From contig JAJDNR010000219.1 of NCBI GenBank assembly GCA_022340565.1, positions 1 to 43,333 of the forward strand: DNA of 43,333 nt. Reading direction: 5' to 3'. Shown here in pieces: positions 25,518 through 32,687 of the stretch (position 1 is the first letter of the stretch; every line of letters begins with the position of its first letter). Position numbers and translations under genes: made by a program. Origin of the DNA: Desulfofustis sp. (GTDB lineage: Bacteria; Desulfobacterota; Desulfobulbia; Desulfobulbales; Desulfocapsaceae). Below the pieces are notes generated by a model. The model did no database searches, had not been told where the DNA came from, and saw only the letters and a program-made list of their open reading frames with translations.

Positions 25518-25709
25518 CTATTCTTCGATTTCGATGGCATCGGCTCCGCATTCGCGGGCGGCCTGACGGACGACGTCTTTGAGATGGTCAGGGATTTCAT
25601 CCATCTTGACTATGGAGAACAGGGTCTCTTCATCATATTCAAAGACTTCCGGGCAGAGTTTGTTGCAGTTGCGGTCACCCATGCACTGGTCGGTAATGAT
25701 CACTTTCAT
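25518..25709 (-). CDS. Small ferredoxin with Asp in place of one cluster cysteine
   Basis: A 63-residue single-cluster ferredoxin. Ligands are Cys9, Asp12, Cys15 and Cys54, with Cys19-Pro after CNKLCPEVF. In the C-x2-C-x2-C-x3-C-P pattern the second cysteine is Asp (CMGDRNC), as in Pyrococcus furiosus ferredoxin and Desulfovibrio africanus ferredoxin III. Such clusters shift readily between [3Fe-4S] and [4Fe-4S]. The start at 25709 has AAAGGAGA before it. It leads the rubrerythrin operon and is the likely electron donor for peroxide reduction. Confidence 0.88.
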   Translation of the reverse strand: MKVIITDQCMGDRNCNKLCPEVFEYDEETLFSIVKMDEIPDHLKDVVRQAARECGADAIEIEE

Positions 25710-25973
25710 CGTATTCTCCTTTGCGTGGTCTCAGTGGTTAGACAAATCGAATGCACATGATATGAGCGTAAGCCGCTCGCAGCGAATTTCGTCCTTAGTC
25801 TTAAAATGCAATGGACGATCAGTCAATTACTATTATGAAAATTGTGGCAGGCAACGAGCAGGAAAAATTCATCCGTCCATAAGGTGTGACTGGCCAATCG
25901 CAAGCGATGTGTGGTAGAGTCGCCCACCGTCTGCTATGATGCGGAAAACAAACGAAAGGTAATCGAGGAACAG

Positions 25974-27044
25974 ATGAAAATAGGAATACTCGGACTCCCT
26001 CAGACCGGTAAAAAGACCCTGTTTCAGGTGCTGACCGGAGCGGTCCTTGGTGATCATGCGGTCCAGGGCAAACCGATACCGGGCACCGCCGAAATCGTCG
26101 ATGAGCGGTTCGACCGGCTGGTGAAGCTGTACAGGCCCAGGAAAGAGACACGGGCCCGGATCGATCTGGTGCTGCTGCCAAAAGTCGAACAGGAGACCAT
26201 CGCCAAAGGAGATATCTTCAAGAATATCGTTGATGTGGATGCACTTTGTCACGTCGTCAGAGCCTTTCAGGATGAATCCGTCTACCATGCCATGGGTTCG
26301 GTCGACCCGTTCCGCGACGTGGAATCGATCAACGGCGAGCTCCTGATTCACGACCAGATTTTTGTCGAAAAGAGGGTCGAACGGCTGGAAGCGTCGCTGA
26401 AGAAGATAAAGGATGCGCGGCAGGCCAGGGAATACGAGTTGATGCAGCGTATCAGGGATCATCTCGAGGAGGAGCGACCGCTGAGGCTGATGGAGTTCAG
26501 CGCCGAAGAGGACCTGCTCATCCGCAGCTATCCGTTCATCACCAGAAAAGCCTTGATCCTGGTGTTCAACGTCGCCGAAGACGCGGTTAACGACACCGCC
26601 ATCCTGCAGGACATTGCAGTGAGCTGTGACGCCCAGAAGATGGAGGCAATGCTGGTCTCGGCGAAGGTTGAATCGGAGATCGTGCAGCTTGACAGCGAGG
26701 AGGAAAAGGCGGAGTTTTTAGCCGACCTGGGGATCGAAGAGCCGGCTCTGGGAGGACTGACCCGCCTCTGTCTCAAGGCGCTTGGACGGATGTCGTTTTT
26801 TACGGTGGGTCCCGACGAGGTGCATCAGTGGCTGGTGCGCATCAACTCGACGGCCCCGGAAGCGGCCGGCGCGATCCATTCGGACCTGCAGAAGGGGTTT
26901 ATCCGCGCCGAGGTGATGAAATATGGAGAACTGATCGCCCATGGCAGCGAGGCCGAATTGAAAAAACAGGGCAAGTTCTATGTGCAGGGCAGGGACTATA
27001 TCGTACAGGAGGGAGATATTCTCAACATCCGCTTCAACGTCTAG
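25974..27044 (+). CDS. YchF/OLA1-like protein with aberrant nucleotide-binding motifs
   Basis: A 356-residue protein related to the YchF (OLA1) P-loop family. It keeps the family layout: an N-terminal nucleotide domain, a coiled insertion (about 120-190, REYELMQRIRDHLEEERP) and a C-terminal TGS domain (about 270-355, FFTVGPDEVHQWLV, RAEVMKYGELIAHG, YIVQEGDILNIRF). The P-loop reads GLPQTGKKT (residues 7-15), with Lys14 at the usual Ser/Thr magnesium position. The DIPGLVKGA motif of canonical YchF is absent; the region reads IDLVLLPKVEQETI. The VFNVAED segment still resembles the ATP-specific NxxE. ATG at 25974 follows GAGGAACAG. A paralogue with altered or lost hydrolysis is likely. Confidence 0.85.
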   Translation: MKIGILGLPQTGKKTLFQVLTGAVLGDHAVQGKPIPGTAEIVDERFDRLVKLYRPRKETRARIDLVLLPKVEQETIAKGDIFKNIVDVDALCHVVRAFQDESVYHAMGSVDPFRDVESINGELLIHDQIFVEKRVERLEASLKKIKDARQAREYELMQRIRDHLEEERPLRLMEFSAEEDLLIRSYPFITRKALILVFNVAEDAVNDTAILQDIAVSCDAQKMEAMLVSAKVESEIVQLDSEEEKAEFLADLGIEEPALGGLTRLCLKALGRMSFFTVGPDEVHQWLVRINSTAPEAAGAIHSDLQKGFIRAEVMKYGELIAHGSEAELKKQGKFYVQGRDYIVQEGDILNIRFNV

Positions 27045-27057
27045 CGGAGTTCATTCA

Positions 27058-27498
27058 TCAGGCTGATTCGAGCATCCTGTCGAGGATCATCGCCGCGTCC
27101 TTCACGAACTTCGGGCATACCGTTTTGAACAGATCCTTTGCGACGGCGGTCTGCATCCCTTCCGGGGAATTGACATCACAACCGAGCAGTTCTCCGCAGC
27201 TCACGGTGTCGTGTAATGCCTCGAACTGATTCATGAAGTCGATGACCGCCGAGTATACCGGTTTGCGGCCGGCCGAAGTCATGCTGTTGTCATCGCCGAA
27301 ATGCAGGCCGAGCACCATCACCCCGCCGGTGACCGCTCCGCACGTCTTCGCCTTTTGCATACCCGCTCCGAATCCGGCCGCCATCTTAACGCCGGTCAGG
27401 TGATCGACGCCGTATCTCTCGCAATAGGTAGTCAGGATCGTCTGGGAACAGGAATAGCCATCGAGAAACCGCTCGACAGGGGGTTTGGAAGCCGTCAT
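27058..27498 (-). CDS. C_GCAxxG_C_C family protein (putative redox protein)
   Basis: A 146-residue protein of the C_GCAxxG_C_C family (PF09719), small cysteine-rich proteins of anaerobes. Motifs are GYSCSQ near residue 15, GFGAGMQKAKTCGAVTGGVM near 42-61, SCGELLGCDV near 100 and a late Cys in KTVCPKF. Family members are often encoded near redox or transport genes; a disulfide or cluster role is assumed, not shown. Two ATG codons (27501, 27498) follow GAGGAG; 27498 has the better spacing. The gene is convergent with the YchF-like gene, only 13 bp apart. Confidence 0.85.
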   Translation of the reverse strand: MTASKPPVERFLDGYSCSQTILTTYCERYGVDHLTGVKMAAGFGAGMQKAKTCGAVTGGVMVLGLHFGDDNSMTSAGRKPVYSAVIDFMNQFEALHDTVSCGELLGCDVNSPEGMQTAVAKDLFKTVCPKFVKDAAMILDRMLESA

Positions 27499-27696
27499 CA
27501 TCTGTCTCCTCGCCTATGCTGGGGTCGTTTTGCTTAAGACTTCACCATACCATACATTACCTGTGCTGTGACCGCTAAACTTGCAGGATTCGGGACTGAT
27601 GACAAGACTTTTGCATCATCTGCGTTAAATTATAACCGTGACAGGCGGGTTCGGGCGCCGAAGTGTGCATAAAATTTCATCGAAGACCGATATGTT

Positions 27697-28110
27697 ATGG
27701 AAGTTTACAACGGTATCTACAGCTGGGATGGCAAAAAGCATGACAAACGGGACCCGATTGCGTGGTTTCCGGGTTCATATCACCTGTATATTTTCTCCAT
27801 CGGCCAGAACGGCGGTAAAGTAACCTCGATCAGGAAGCATCTCTGCCTGTACTCAGAAACCGGCGAAGGTCACTCGATTTCCTCAAATCCCGAAAAATTT
27901 GCCAAATATGTGTGCGAGGACTTCGGTCTCGATCTGGAGCGGACGCTGTGGGTGGAGATCCACCAGCAGCGTCCGCAGCGGTATGAAGTCATCGACTACA
28001 CCCGAAGCGGCAAAATGAAGGAAGTCTGTTTTTATCACATGCAGAAGCGTGCCCCCAACGACCAGGAACTGCGGCTGATCGAAGCGCACGCTCCTCATAT
28101 CGGATCATGA
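27697..28110 (+). CDS. Conserved-looking protein of unknown function, coupled to the next gene
   Basis: A 137-residue protein I do not recognise. It has several aromatic, protein-like stretches (WFPGSYHLYIFSIG, EDFGLDLERTLWVEIHQQRPQRYEV) and no signal peptide or membrane helix, so it is probably cytoplasmic. ATG at 27697 has only a weak GAAGA upstream. Its TGA overlaps the ATG of the next gene (ATGA at 28107-28110), the usual sign of translational coupling. The frame has GC-rich third positions like its neighbours, which supports it being real. Antisense frames in this stretch are shorter. Confidence 0.6.
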   Translation: MEVYNGIYSWDGKKHDKRDPIAWFPGSYHLYIFSIGQNGGKVTSIRKHLCLYSETGEGHSISSNPEKFAKYVCEDFGLDLERTLWVEIHQQRPQRYEVIDYTRSGKMKEVCFYHMQKRAPNDQELRLIEAHAPHIGS

Positions 28111-28301
28111 GCGACCGTATAAGCGAACTCGAAAAGCGGCTGGCGGACCTCGAAGCGGACATCGCCGAAACCGAGGCCCGGCTGCCGGCTCACTCGGTCA
28201 AACCGCCGGTGATGCGCGATCTGTTTGCGCTCGAGGATGAGCGCGAATCCCTTCGTGGGGAACTCCGCCGGCTTAAGGCTCTGCGCAACCACGCGGACTG
28301 A
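28107..28301 (+). CDS. Small coiled-coil protein of unknown function
   Basis: A 64-residue highly charged protein made of heptad-like repeats (ISELEKRLADLEADIAETEARL and LEDERESLRGELRRLKAL) split by a short PVMRDLF hinge. This predicts a helical hairpin or coiled-coil dimer. It starts on the ATGA overlapping the stop of the preceding gene. No known family is claimed; it may be a partner of that protein. Confidence 0.55.
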   Translation: MSDRISELEKRLADLEADIAETEARLPAHSVKPPVMRDLFALEDERESLRGELRRLKALRNHAD

Positions 28302-28486
28302 AACCGCCAGTGCTGGCCGTATCCGGGATGCGGGCAGTTCCTTGGTTGGCGGCAATTCCGGGGTGGCATTGCACGGCTGAAAAACCTGACAATATGAGAC
28401 CTTGAGAAGTTTGTCGACTTTCAGTAGACACGGCAAGCGGGCCGGTTCGGCCGCCTCTGTTTCGCACCTTGGGGCAAAGGCCGACG

Positions 28487-28514
28487 ATCGGCAGGGATTC
28501 CATGTCCTGCCGAT
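28487..28514. promoter_or_regulatory. Inverted repeat before the superoxide reductase promoter
   Basis: ATCGGCAGG (28487-28495) and CCTGCCGAT (28506-28514) are perfect 9-bp arms with a 10-nt loop, ending 8 bp before the -35 box. It may be an activator or repressor site or the end of the preceding transcript; no U-run follows. Confidence 0.4.
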
Positions 28515-28522
28515 GAGGATCT

Positions 28523-28551
28523 TTGCAGTCCTCGCCGAGACGGGGTATAAT
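28523..28551 (+). promoter_or_regulatory. Candidate sigma-70 promoter of the superoxide reductase gene
   Basis: TTGCAG (28523-28528) and a perfect TATAAT (28546-28551) are spaced by 17 bp. Transcription would begin near 28558, giving a leader of about 145 nt before the ATG at 28704. Confidence 0.7.
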
Positions 28552-28620
28552 GGGCCCACGAATAGAGCGCAATCATAACCATTCCCATGAGTCTGACAGG
28601 GGGAAGTGAGGCAGTGTCGG

Positions 28621-28665
28621 GGCGACAAGGCTTGTCGCCAAATGATATGTGCCTCGATCCGAGGC
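28621..28665 (+). promoter_or_regulatory. Structured leader of the superoxide reductase mRNA
   Basis: Two tight hairpins lie between promoter and gene. The first is GGCGACAAG/CTTGTCGCC (28621-28639), nine paired bases around one G. The second is GCCTCG-ATC-CGAGGC (28651-28665). The first could equally be a DNA operator. Neither matches a riboswitch class known to me. Confidence 0.45.
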
Positions 28666-28703
28666 TCTTGGATCATCAGGCCAATTCAGCAAGGGAGGAA
28701 GAG

Positions 28704-29111
28704 ATGAACAACCGTAGAGATTTCTTAAAGGCGTCATTGGTGGTTTCAGCAGGTCTGGCAGCGACGGGCTTGATGCCGGGGTCAGCCAGGGCGGCAACAA
28801 TTCCTGAGGGGATCATCTATACCAAGGAAAATCCCGGCAGATGGGCCGGGAAAGAGGGGAGCCACAGCCCCGTGATCACCGTGGAGGGAAACAAGCTCAC
28901 GGTTGAAACCAAACACGAAATGACCGAACATCATTATATCGTTAAACATACGGTGATCTCCGGCGACGGCCAGGTGCTTGACGAAAATACCTTTTATCCG
29001 ACTGATGAAAAGGCCATTTCCACATTCGAGATAGAAGGAACCCACTCGATGCTGTATGTGACGAGTTTTTGCGATATTCACGATCTCTGGCTGGCAGAAG
29101 TCAAACTATAG
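28704..29111 (+). CDS. Tat-exported superoxide reductase (class II desulfoferrodoxin/neelaredoxin)
   Basis: A 135-residue non-haem iron protein that reduces superoxide to hydrogen peroxide. A twin-arginine signal (NNRRDFLKASLVVSAG) is followed by a hydrophobic stretch and AxA-type cleavage site (ARAA). The Fe(His)4Cys centre is complete: His54 in GSHSP, His residues in EMTEHHYIVKH, and Cys and His in SFCDIHDLW. It lacks the N-terminal desulforedoxin domain of class I enzymes. ATG at 28704 follows GGGAGGAAGAG. Export means periplasmic defence, complementing cytoplasmic rubrerythrin. It has its own promoter and a large hairpin element behind it. Confidence 0.92.
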   Translation: MNNRRDFLKASLVVSAGLAATGLMPGSARAATIPEGIIYTKENPGRWAGKEGSHSPVITVEGNKLTVETKHEMTEHHYIVKHTVISGDGQVLDENTFYPTDEKAISTFEIEGTHSMLYVTSFCDIHDLWLAEVKL

Positions 29112-29131
29112 GCTCCTTTGAAAGATTGGGA

Positions 29132-29233
29132 TTTTGGTTCGAAATCAAGGCAGGCATGGAAATTTTATCGGAGGCATATAGTTGATATGTCGAAGATAAA
29201 ATTTCCATGCGTAACGCGGAGTTTGAGCCAAAA
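29132..29233. repeat. Long imperfect hairpin element (MITE or structured RNA candidate)
   Basis: A perfect 16-bp inverted repeat, GCATGGAAATTTTATC (29154-29169) and its complement (29195-29210), has AT-rich inner pairing (CATAT/ATATG). An outer, partly mismatched arm starts TTTTGG at 29132 and ends CCAAAA at 29233. The whole folds into one stem-loop of about 100 nt. It begins 20 bp after the superoxide reductase stop. It could end that transcript, be a mobile miniature element, or a small RNA. Confidence 0.7.
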
Positions 29234-29304
29234 GACAATGTTTCAAGCTGGCCTCTAGTCATCGGGTTTTATCGCTCCAGGCCGCAGTCCGATGTCCACA
29301 GAAT

Positions 29305-29331
29305 CGGGGGGCAGACTCAAGCCTGTCCCTC
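29305..29331. repeat. Dispersed GGGGACAG-type hairpin, degenerate copy D
   Basis: GGGGGGCAGACTCAAGCCTGTCCCT resembles copies A-C; one G replaces A and would pair by wobble. The surrounding 29234-29765 holds no gene I can support. Confidence 0.4.
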
Positions 29332-29765
29332 TGTCCTTGAAAAACCGGCATCCCGCATCCGCAATCACCCATCCCCATCTCAACTATCGTTGACTGTCTG
29401 ACAAGGACTCCGATCATCGGAATAGGCGTTAATCGCGGGCACCGTTCACGGTGCTCATTGTGCATCTGCAGACCTCGACATGGTTGAGGGGAGGGTTTGA
29501 AACCGTCCCTTGAGCGGGCTGCGCGCGGGAACATGGCAGCAACGTACCCGGGGTGCAGTGGTGTGATCTCCAACGTGCTCAGCAATACCAAACCATACCC
29601 TGATATTATTTGTTTTTTTTACTTTCCGGATTTTTCCCATGAAATTATTCAGATAAGGACCTGAGCACCGGCTGTATCGAATGGCTCAGATGGTGGGGTC
29701 TGAAAATGAATGATATCTCCCTGTAGTAGGGTGGATTGTAAAGCCTCATGATTGCCATACAGCAC

Positions 29766-29794
29766 TTGACAATGCCACAATGTAGTGGTAAAAA
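29766..29794 (+). promoter_or_regulatory. Candidate sigma-70 promoter of cooS
   Basis: A perfect TTGACA (29766-29771) is followed after 17 bp by TAAAAA (29789-29794; four of six). Transcription would start near 29801, at the Fur-like palindrome, about 80 nt before the cooS ATG. Confidence 0.65.
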
Positions 29795-29801
29795 ACGGCT
29801 A

Positions 29802-29816
29802 TGAGAATGATTCTCA
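29802..29816. promoter_or_regulatory. Fur-box-like palindrome over the cooS transcription start
   Basis: TGAGAATGATTCTCA is a perfect 7-1-7 inverted repeat. It differs from the Fur core TGATAATNATTATCA at one position in each arm. It lies just after the -10 box, where bound repressor would block transcription. Fur is the favoured reading; a Fur paralogue (Zur, PerR) is possible. Confidence 0.6.
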
Positions 29817-29882
29817 AGAAAGTGCTGGTCCGTCCCGGGCGGCACCTTCCCTACATTCCGGGACCTCAACGGAGGAGGCGTC

Positions 29883-31844
29883 ATGGCTAAACCGACAACA
29901 GTGATCAGGCCAGAAGATATAACCATCTGTGAAACCACCCAGCAGATGATCGCCAAGGCGCGGCGGGACGGCGTAGAGTTGTTCTTCGACCGGGCGGAAG
30001 CGATAAAGCCTTGCCCGATCGGCGCCAGCTCTGCCTGCTGTAAGCACTGTTCGATGGGGCCCTGCCGGATCAGCCCCAGTGACCCGTATGGCAAGGTCGG
30101 CATTTGCGGGGCCACGATCGACACGATCTCGGCGAGAAACTTCGGCCGCATGGTGGCTGCCGGTACCGCCGCCCACACCGATCACGGTATGGCGATGCTC
30201 GATCTGTTCCGCGGCGTCATCGAAGGCACGGTGACCGATTTTGCCATCAAGGACCACATCAAGCTCTTCGAGGTGGCGGAGTCACTGGACATCGAGACCG
30301 AAGCACGGCCGATACTGGAGGTCGCCAGAGACGTCTACGAGGCACTCGAAAAGACCTACACCCAGGTGGAAGGGGAAATCCCGCTGGTTAAGCGGGTGCC
30401 GAAAAAGACCTTGGAGACCTGGCGAAAAGAAGGCCTTGTTCCACGCGGCGCGATGCGCGAGATCATGGAGATGATGCATCGCTCGGCGATGGGGGTTGAC
30501 CAGGACTACGAAAACATCACCAAGCAGATTTCCCGTACCGCGCTGGCCGACGGCTGGGGCGGCTCGATGGTTTCCACCGATATCTCCGACATCCTGTTCG
30601 GCACACCGGCGCCGCGGGAAGTGACGGTGGACATGGGGGTACTCAAAGAGGATCAGGTGAATATCATCGTGCACGGCCATGAGCCGATCCTGCTCGAGGC
30701 GATGATGGTGTCCGCGGATGCTCCTTCCATCAAGGAAATGGCCAAGGAGGCCGGGGCCAAGGGAATCAATCTGGTGGGTATGTGCTGTTCGGGGCTCGAC
30801 GTGCTGTCGCGTCACGGCATTCCCCACGCCGGCAACTTCTCGTCGACGGAGGCGGCCCTGGTGACCGGCGCCGTCGATGCGATGACGGTCGACGTGCAGT
30901 GCATTAAACAGGATCTGCACAAGGTCGCACAATGCTACGACACGACCTTCATAACCACCAATTACCGAGCCAAGATCGAGGGTGCGCTGCATATCGAACT
31001 CGACGAGCACGACCCGATGAAGTGTACCGACGAGATCATCATCAAGGGCATCATGCGTTTCAAGAACCGATCCAAGGAGATCGAGATTCCCAAAAAGACC
31101 GCCCGGGGCATCCATGGCTTTTCCCACGAGTACATCAAGTACATGCTCGGTGGCTCGTTCAGGGGAGGTTATGAACCGCTCAACGACAACATCATCAACG
31201 GCCGCATACGCGGCGTGGCCGGCGTGGTCGGCTGCACCAATCCGCGTTCGAAGCAGGACTTCTCCCATGTCGAACTGGTCAAGGAGCTGATCAAGAACGA
31301 TGTTCTTGTCGTTCAGACCGGTTGTTCGCAGATGGCGCTGGCGAAAGCGGGACTCACATCCCCCGGAGCCTCGGCGCTGGCCGGCCCCGGGCTCGCCGAG
31401 GTGTGCGAGACGGTCGGTATCCCGCCGATCCTGGGACTGGGGGCGTGCGTCGACAACTCGAGAATCCTGATGGCCGTCGCCGAAATGGTCAAGACCGGCG
31501 GTCTCGGGGATGCCATCGCGGATCTGCCGGTGGCCGGCTGCGCACCGGAGTGGATGAGCGAAAAGGCCATCGCCATCGGTCAGTATTTCGTTGCCTCAGG
31601 AGTCTACACGGTGTTCGGCCACACCTTTCCGGTCACCGATGATACCAGGTTCACCAGGCTGCTGTTCGGCGGTCTCGAAGCAAAAGGCTTGGGCAGCTGG
31701 GGCTTTGCCGATTCGCCGCACGAAATGGCCCGGTTGATGATCGCCCATATCGACAAGAAGCGCAAGGAACTCGGTATCGACAAGTCGCGGGAGCGCGTAT
31801 TGATGGATATGTCGGACCGGCGCGCGCTGGCTGCCAACGAATAA
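29883..31844 (+). CDS. cooS: Anaerobic carbon monoxide dehydrogenase, catalytic subunit
   Basis: Ni-Fe-S enzyme (653 residues, normal length) that interconverts CO and CO2, with electrons passed to ferredoxin. B- and D-cluster cysteines lie in PCPIGASSACCKHCSMGPCRI (about 43-60) and GICGA. C-cluster ligands are all present: His266 in VHGHEP, Cys in GMCCSG, VDVQC, VVGCTNPR, VQTGCSQ and GCAPEWMSEKA. No CooF, CooC or acetyl-CoA synthase genes are next to it, so it is a stand-alone CODH, perhaps used for CO oxidation or oxidant tolerance. GGAGGAGG precedes the ATG. A second DUF3786 gene follows after two hairpins. Confidence 0.97.
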   Translation: MAKPTTVIRPEDITICETTQQMIAKARRDGVELFFDRAEAIKPCPIGASSACCKHCSMGPCRISPSDPYGKVGICGATIDTISARNFGRMVAAGTAAHTDHGMAMLDLFRGVIEGTVTDFAIKDHIKLFEVAESLDIETEARPILEVARDVYEALEKTYTQVEGEIPLVKRVPKKTLETWRKEGLVPRGAMREIMEMMHRSAMGVDQDYENITKQISRTALADGWGGSMVSTDISDILFGTPAPREVTVDMGVLKEDQVNIIVHGHEPILLEAMMVSADAPSIKEMAKEAGAKGINLVGMCCSGLDVLSRHGIPHAGNFSSTEAALVTGAVDAMTVDVQCIKQDLHKVAQCYDTTFITTNYRAKIEGALHIELDEHDPMKCTDEIIIKGIMRFKNRSKEIEIPKKTARGIHGFSHEYIKYMLGGSFRGGYEPLNDNIINGRIRGVAGVVGCTNPRSKQDFSHVELVKELIKNDVLVVQTGCSQMALAKAGLTSPGASALAGPGLAEVCETVGIPPILGLGACVDNSRILMAVAEMVKTGGLGDAIADLPVAGCAPEWMSEKAIAIGQYFVASGVYTVFGHTFPVTDDTRFTRLLFGGLEAKGLGSWGFADSPHEMARLMIAHIDKKRKELGIDKSRERVLMDMSDRRALAANE

Positions 31845-31862
31845 AGATCCTGCTCAGCTCTA

Positions 31863-31916
31863 CTGGCAGTGCTCTGCCAGGGTCGGGCGAATCCGCTCCA
31901 AGCGGCGGATTCGCCC
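31863..31916 (+). promoter_or_regulatory. Two hairpins between cooS and the DUF3786 gene
   Basis: CTGGCAG/CTGCCAG (31863-31869, 31874-31880) is followed by a perfect 12-bp stem GGGCGAATCCGC/GCGGATTCGCCC (31885-31916, 8-nt loop). No U-run follows. They could stabilise the cooS 3' end or partly attenuate read-through. Confidence 0.6.
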
Positions 31917-31964
31917 GTTCTGCGAGAAGCCACCCATCATCCCCACTGGCAGGCGGAGATCAGC

Positions 31965-32579
31965 ATGGCCACTTCCCCGGTTTTCGAACAGACCTACCGC
32001 CGGTACCTCGACCAGATCGGCGCAATCGAGCACCTGGCCAGGGCCGGGCGCCTGGGCGCCGGGATCGACGGCGAGGCGCTGGTGATCCCGCTCTATGAGC
32101 GGATCTACAAGGTATCGGCCGCACGTATCGAGGCGCTCGACGGCGGCAGGGTAACCGATGCGGTTCGGGTCATCCTCGCCAGATATGTGCTGAACTGCCC
32201 CCAAAGGCCGGCTCAGGCGCCGGACCCATGGGTCAGCTACCGGGAGTTCAAGGATGCGGCGCCGCTGGTCTTCTACTTTAAGGCCAATACCAACAAGACG
32301 CTTGAAAACCATTTCGGCGGCCGTCTCGGCCTGCTCAAACAACGCTGCCGGGATCTGGGCGGAGTCGAGGAACCGCATCAGTCGTATGATCTTTCCGTCC
32401 GCTTCAGCGCCTTGCCGAAGGTTCCGGTGATGCTCAATTTCAACGACCGGGATGATCTGTTCCCTCCCGCCTGCTCGGTGCTCTATCGAAAGTCGGCGGA
32501 GTCCTACCTTGATATGGAGTGCCTGGCGATGACCGGAACCCTGCTGTGCGGAAAACTTCTCCGAGCGGACAGCACCTAA
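31965..32579 (+). CDS. DUF3786 domain protein
   Basis: A 204-residue DUF3786 protein without the Fe-S extension seen in the gltA-linked copy. It shows the shared blocks DPWVSYREFKDAAPLVFYF, NHFGGRLGLL, and the C-terminal KVPVMLNFNDRDDLFPP and SYLDMECLAMTGTLLCGKL, parallel to FPLVPFLICYWKPDEGM and LDSETAFTLGAGL in the other. No membrane or export signal. ATG at 31965 follows GCGGAG; an in-frame start at 31869 lies inside the hairpins and is rejected. Placed after cooS, an anaerobic-carbon role is suggested. The molecular function is unknown. Confidence 0.8.
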   Translation: MATSPVFEQTYRRYLDQIGAIEHLARAGRLGAGIDGEALVIPLYERIYKVSAARIEALDGGRVTDAVRVILARYVLNCPQRPAQAPDPWVSYREFKDAAPLVFYFKANTNKTLENHFGGRLGLLKQRCRDLGGVEEPHQSYDLSVRFSALPKVPVMLNFNDRDDLFPPACSVLYRKSAESYLDMECLAMTGTLLCGKLLRADST

Positions 32580-32687
32580 CGCTGCACCGGTATCGGTCCG
32601 GTCACCTGCCCGCGGCTGAAAGCGGGTCTGATAATCAGATTGAAAAATAACCGAAACGAACTATGATGGTCGGCTGGATTATCCACT

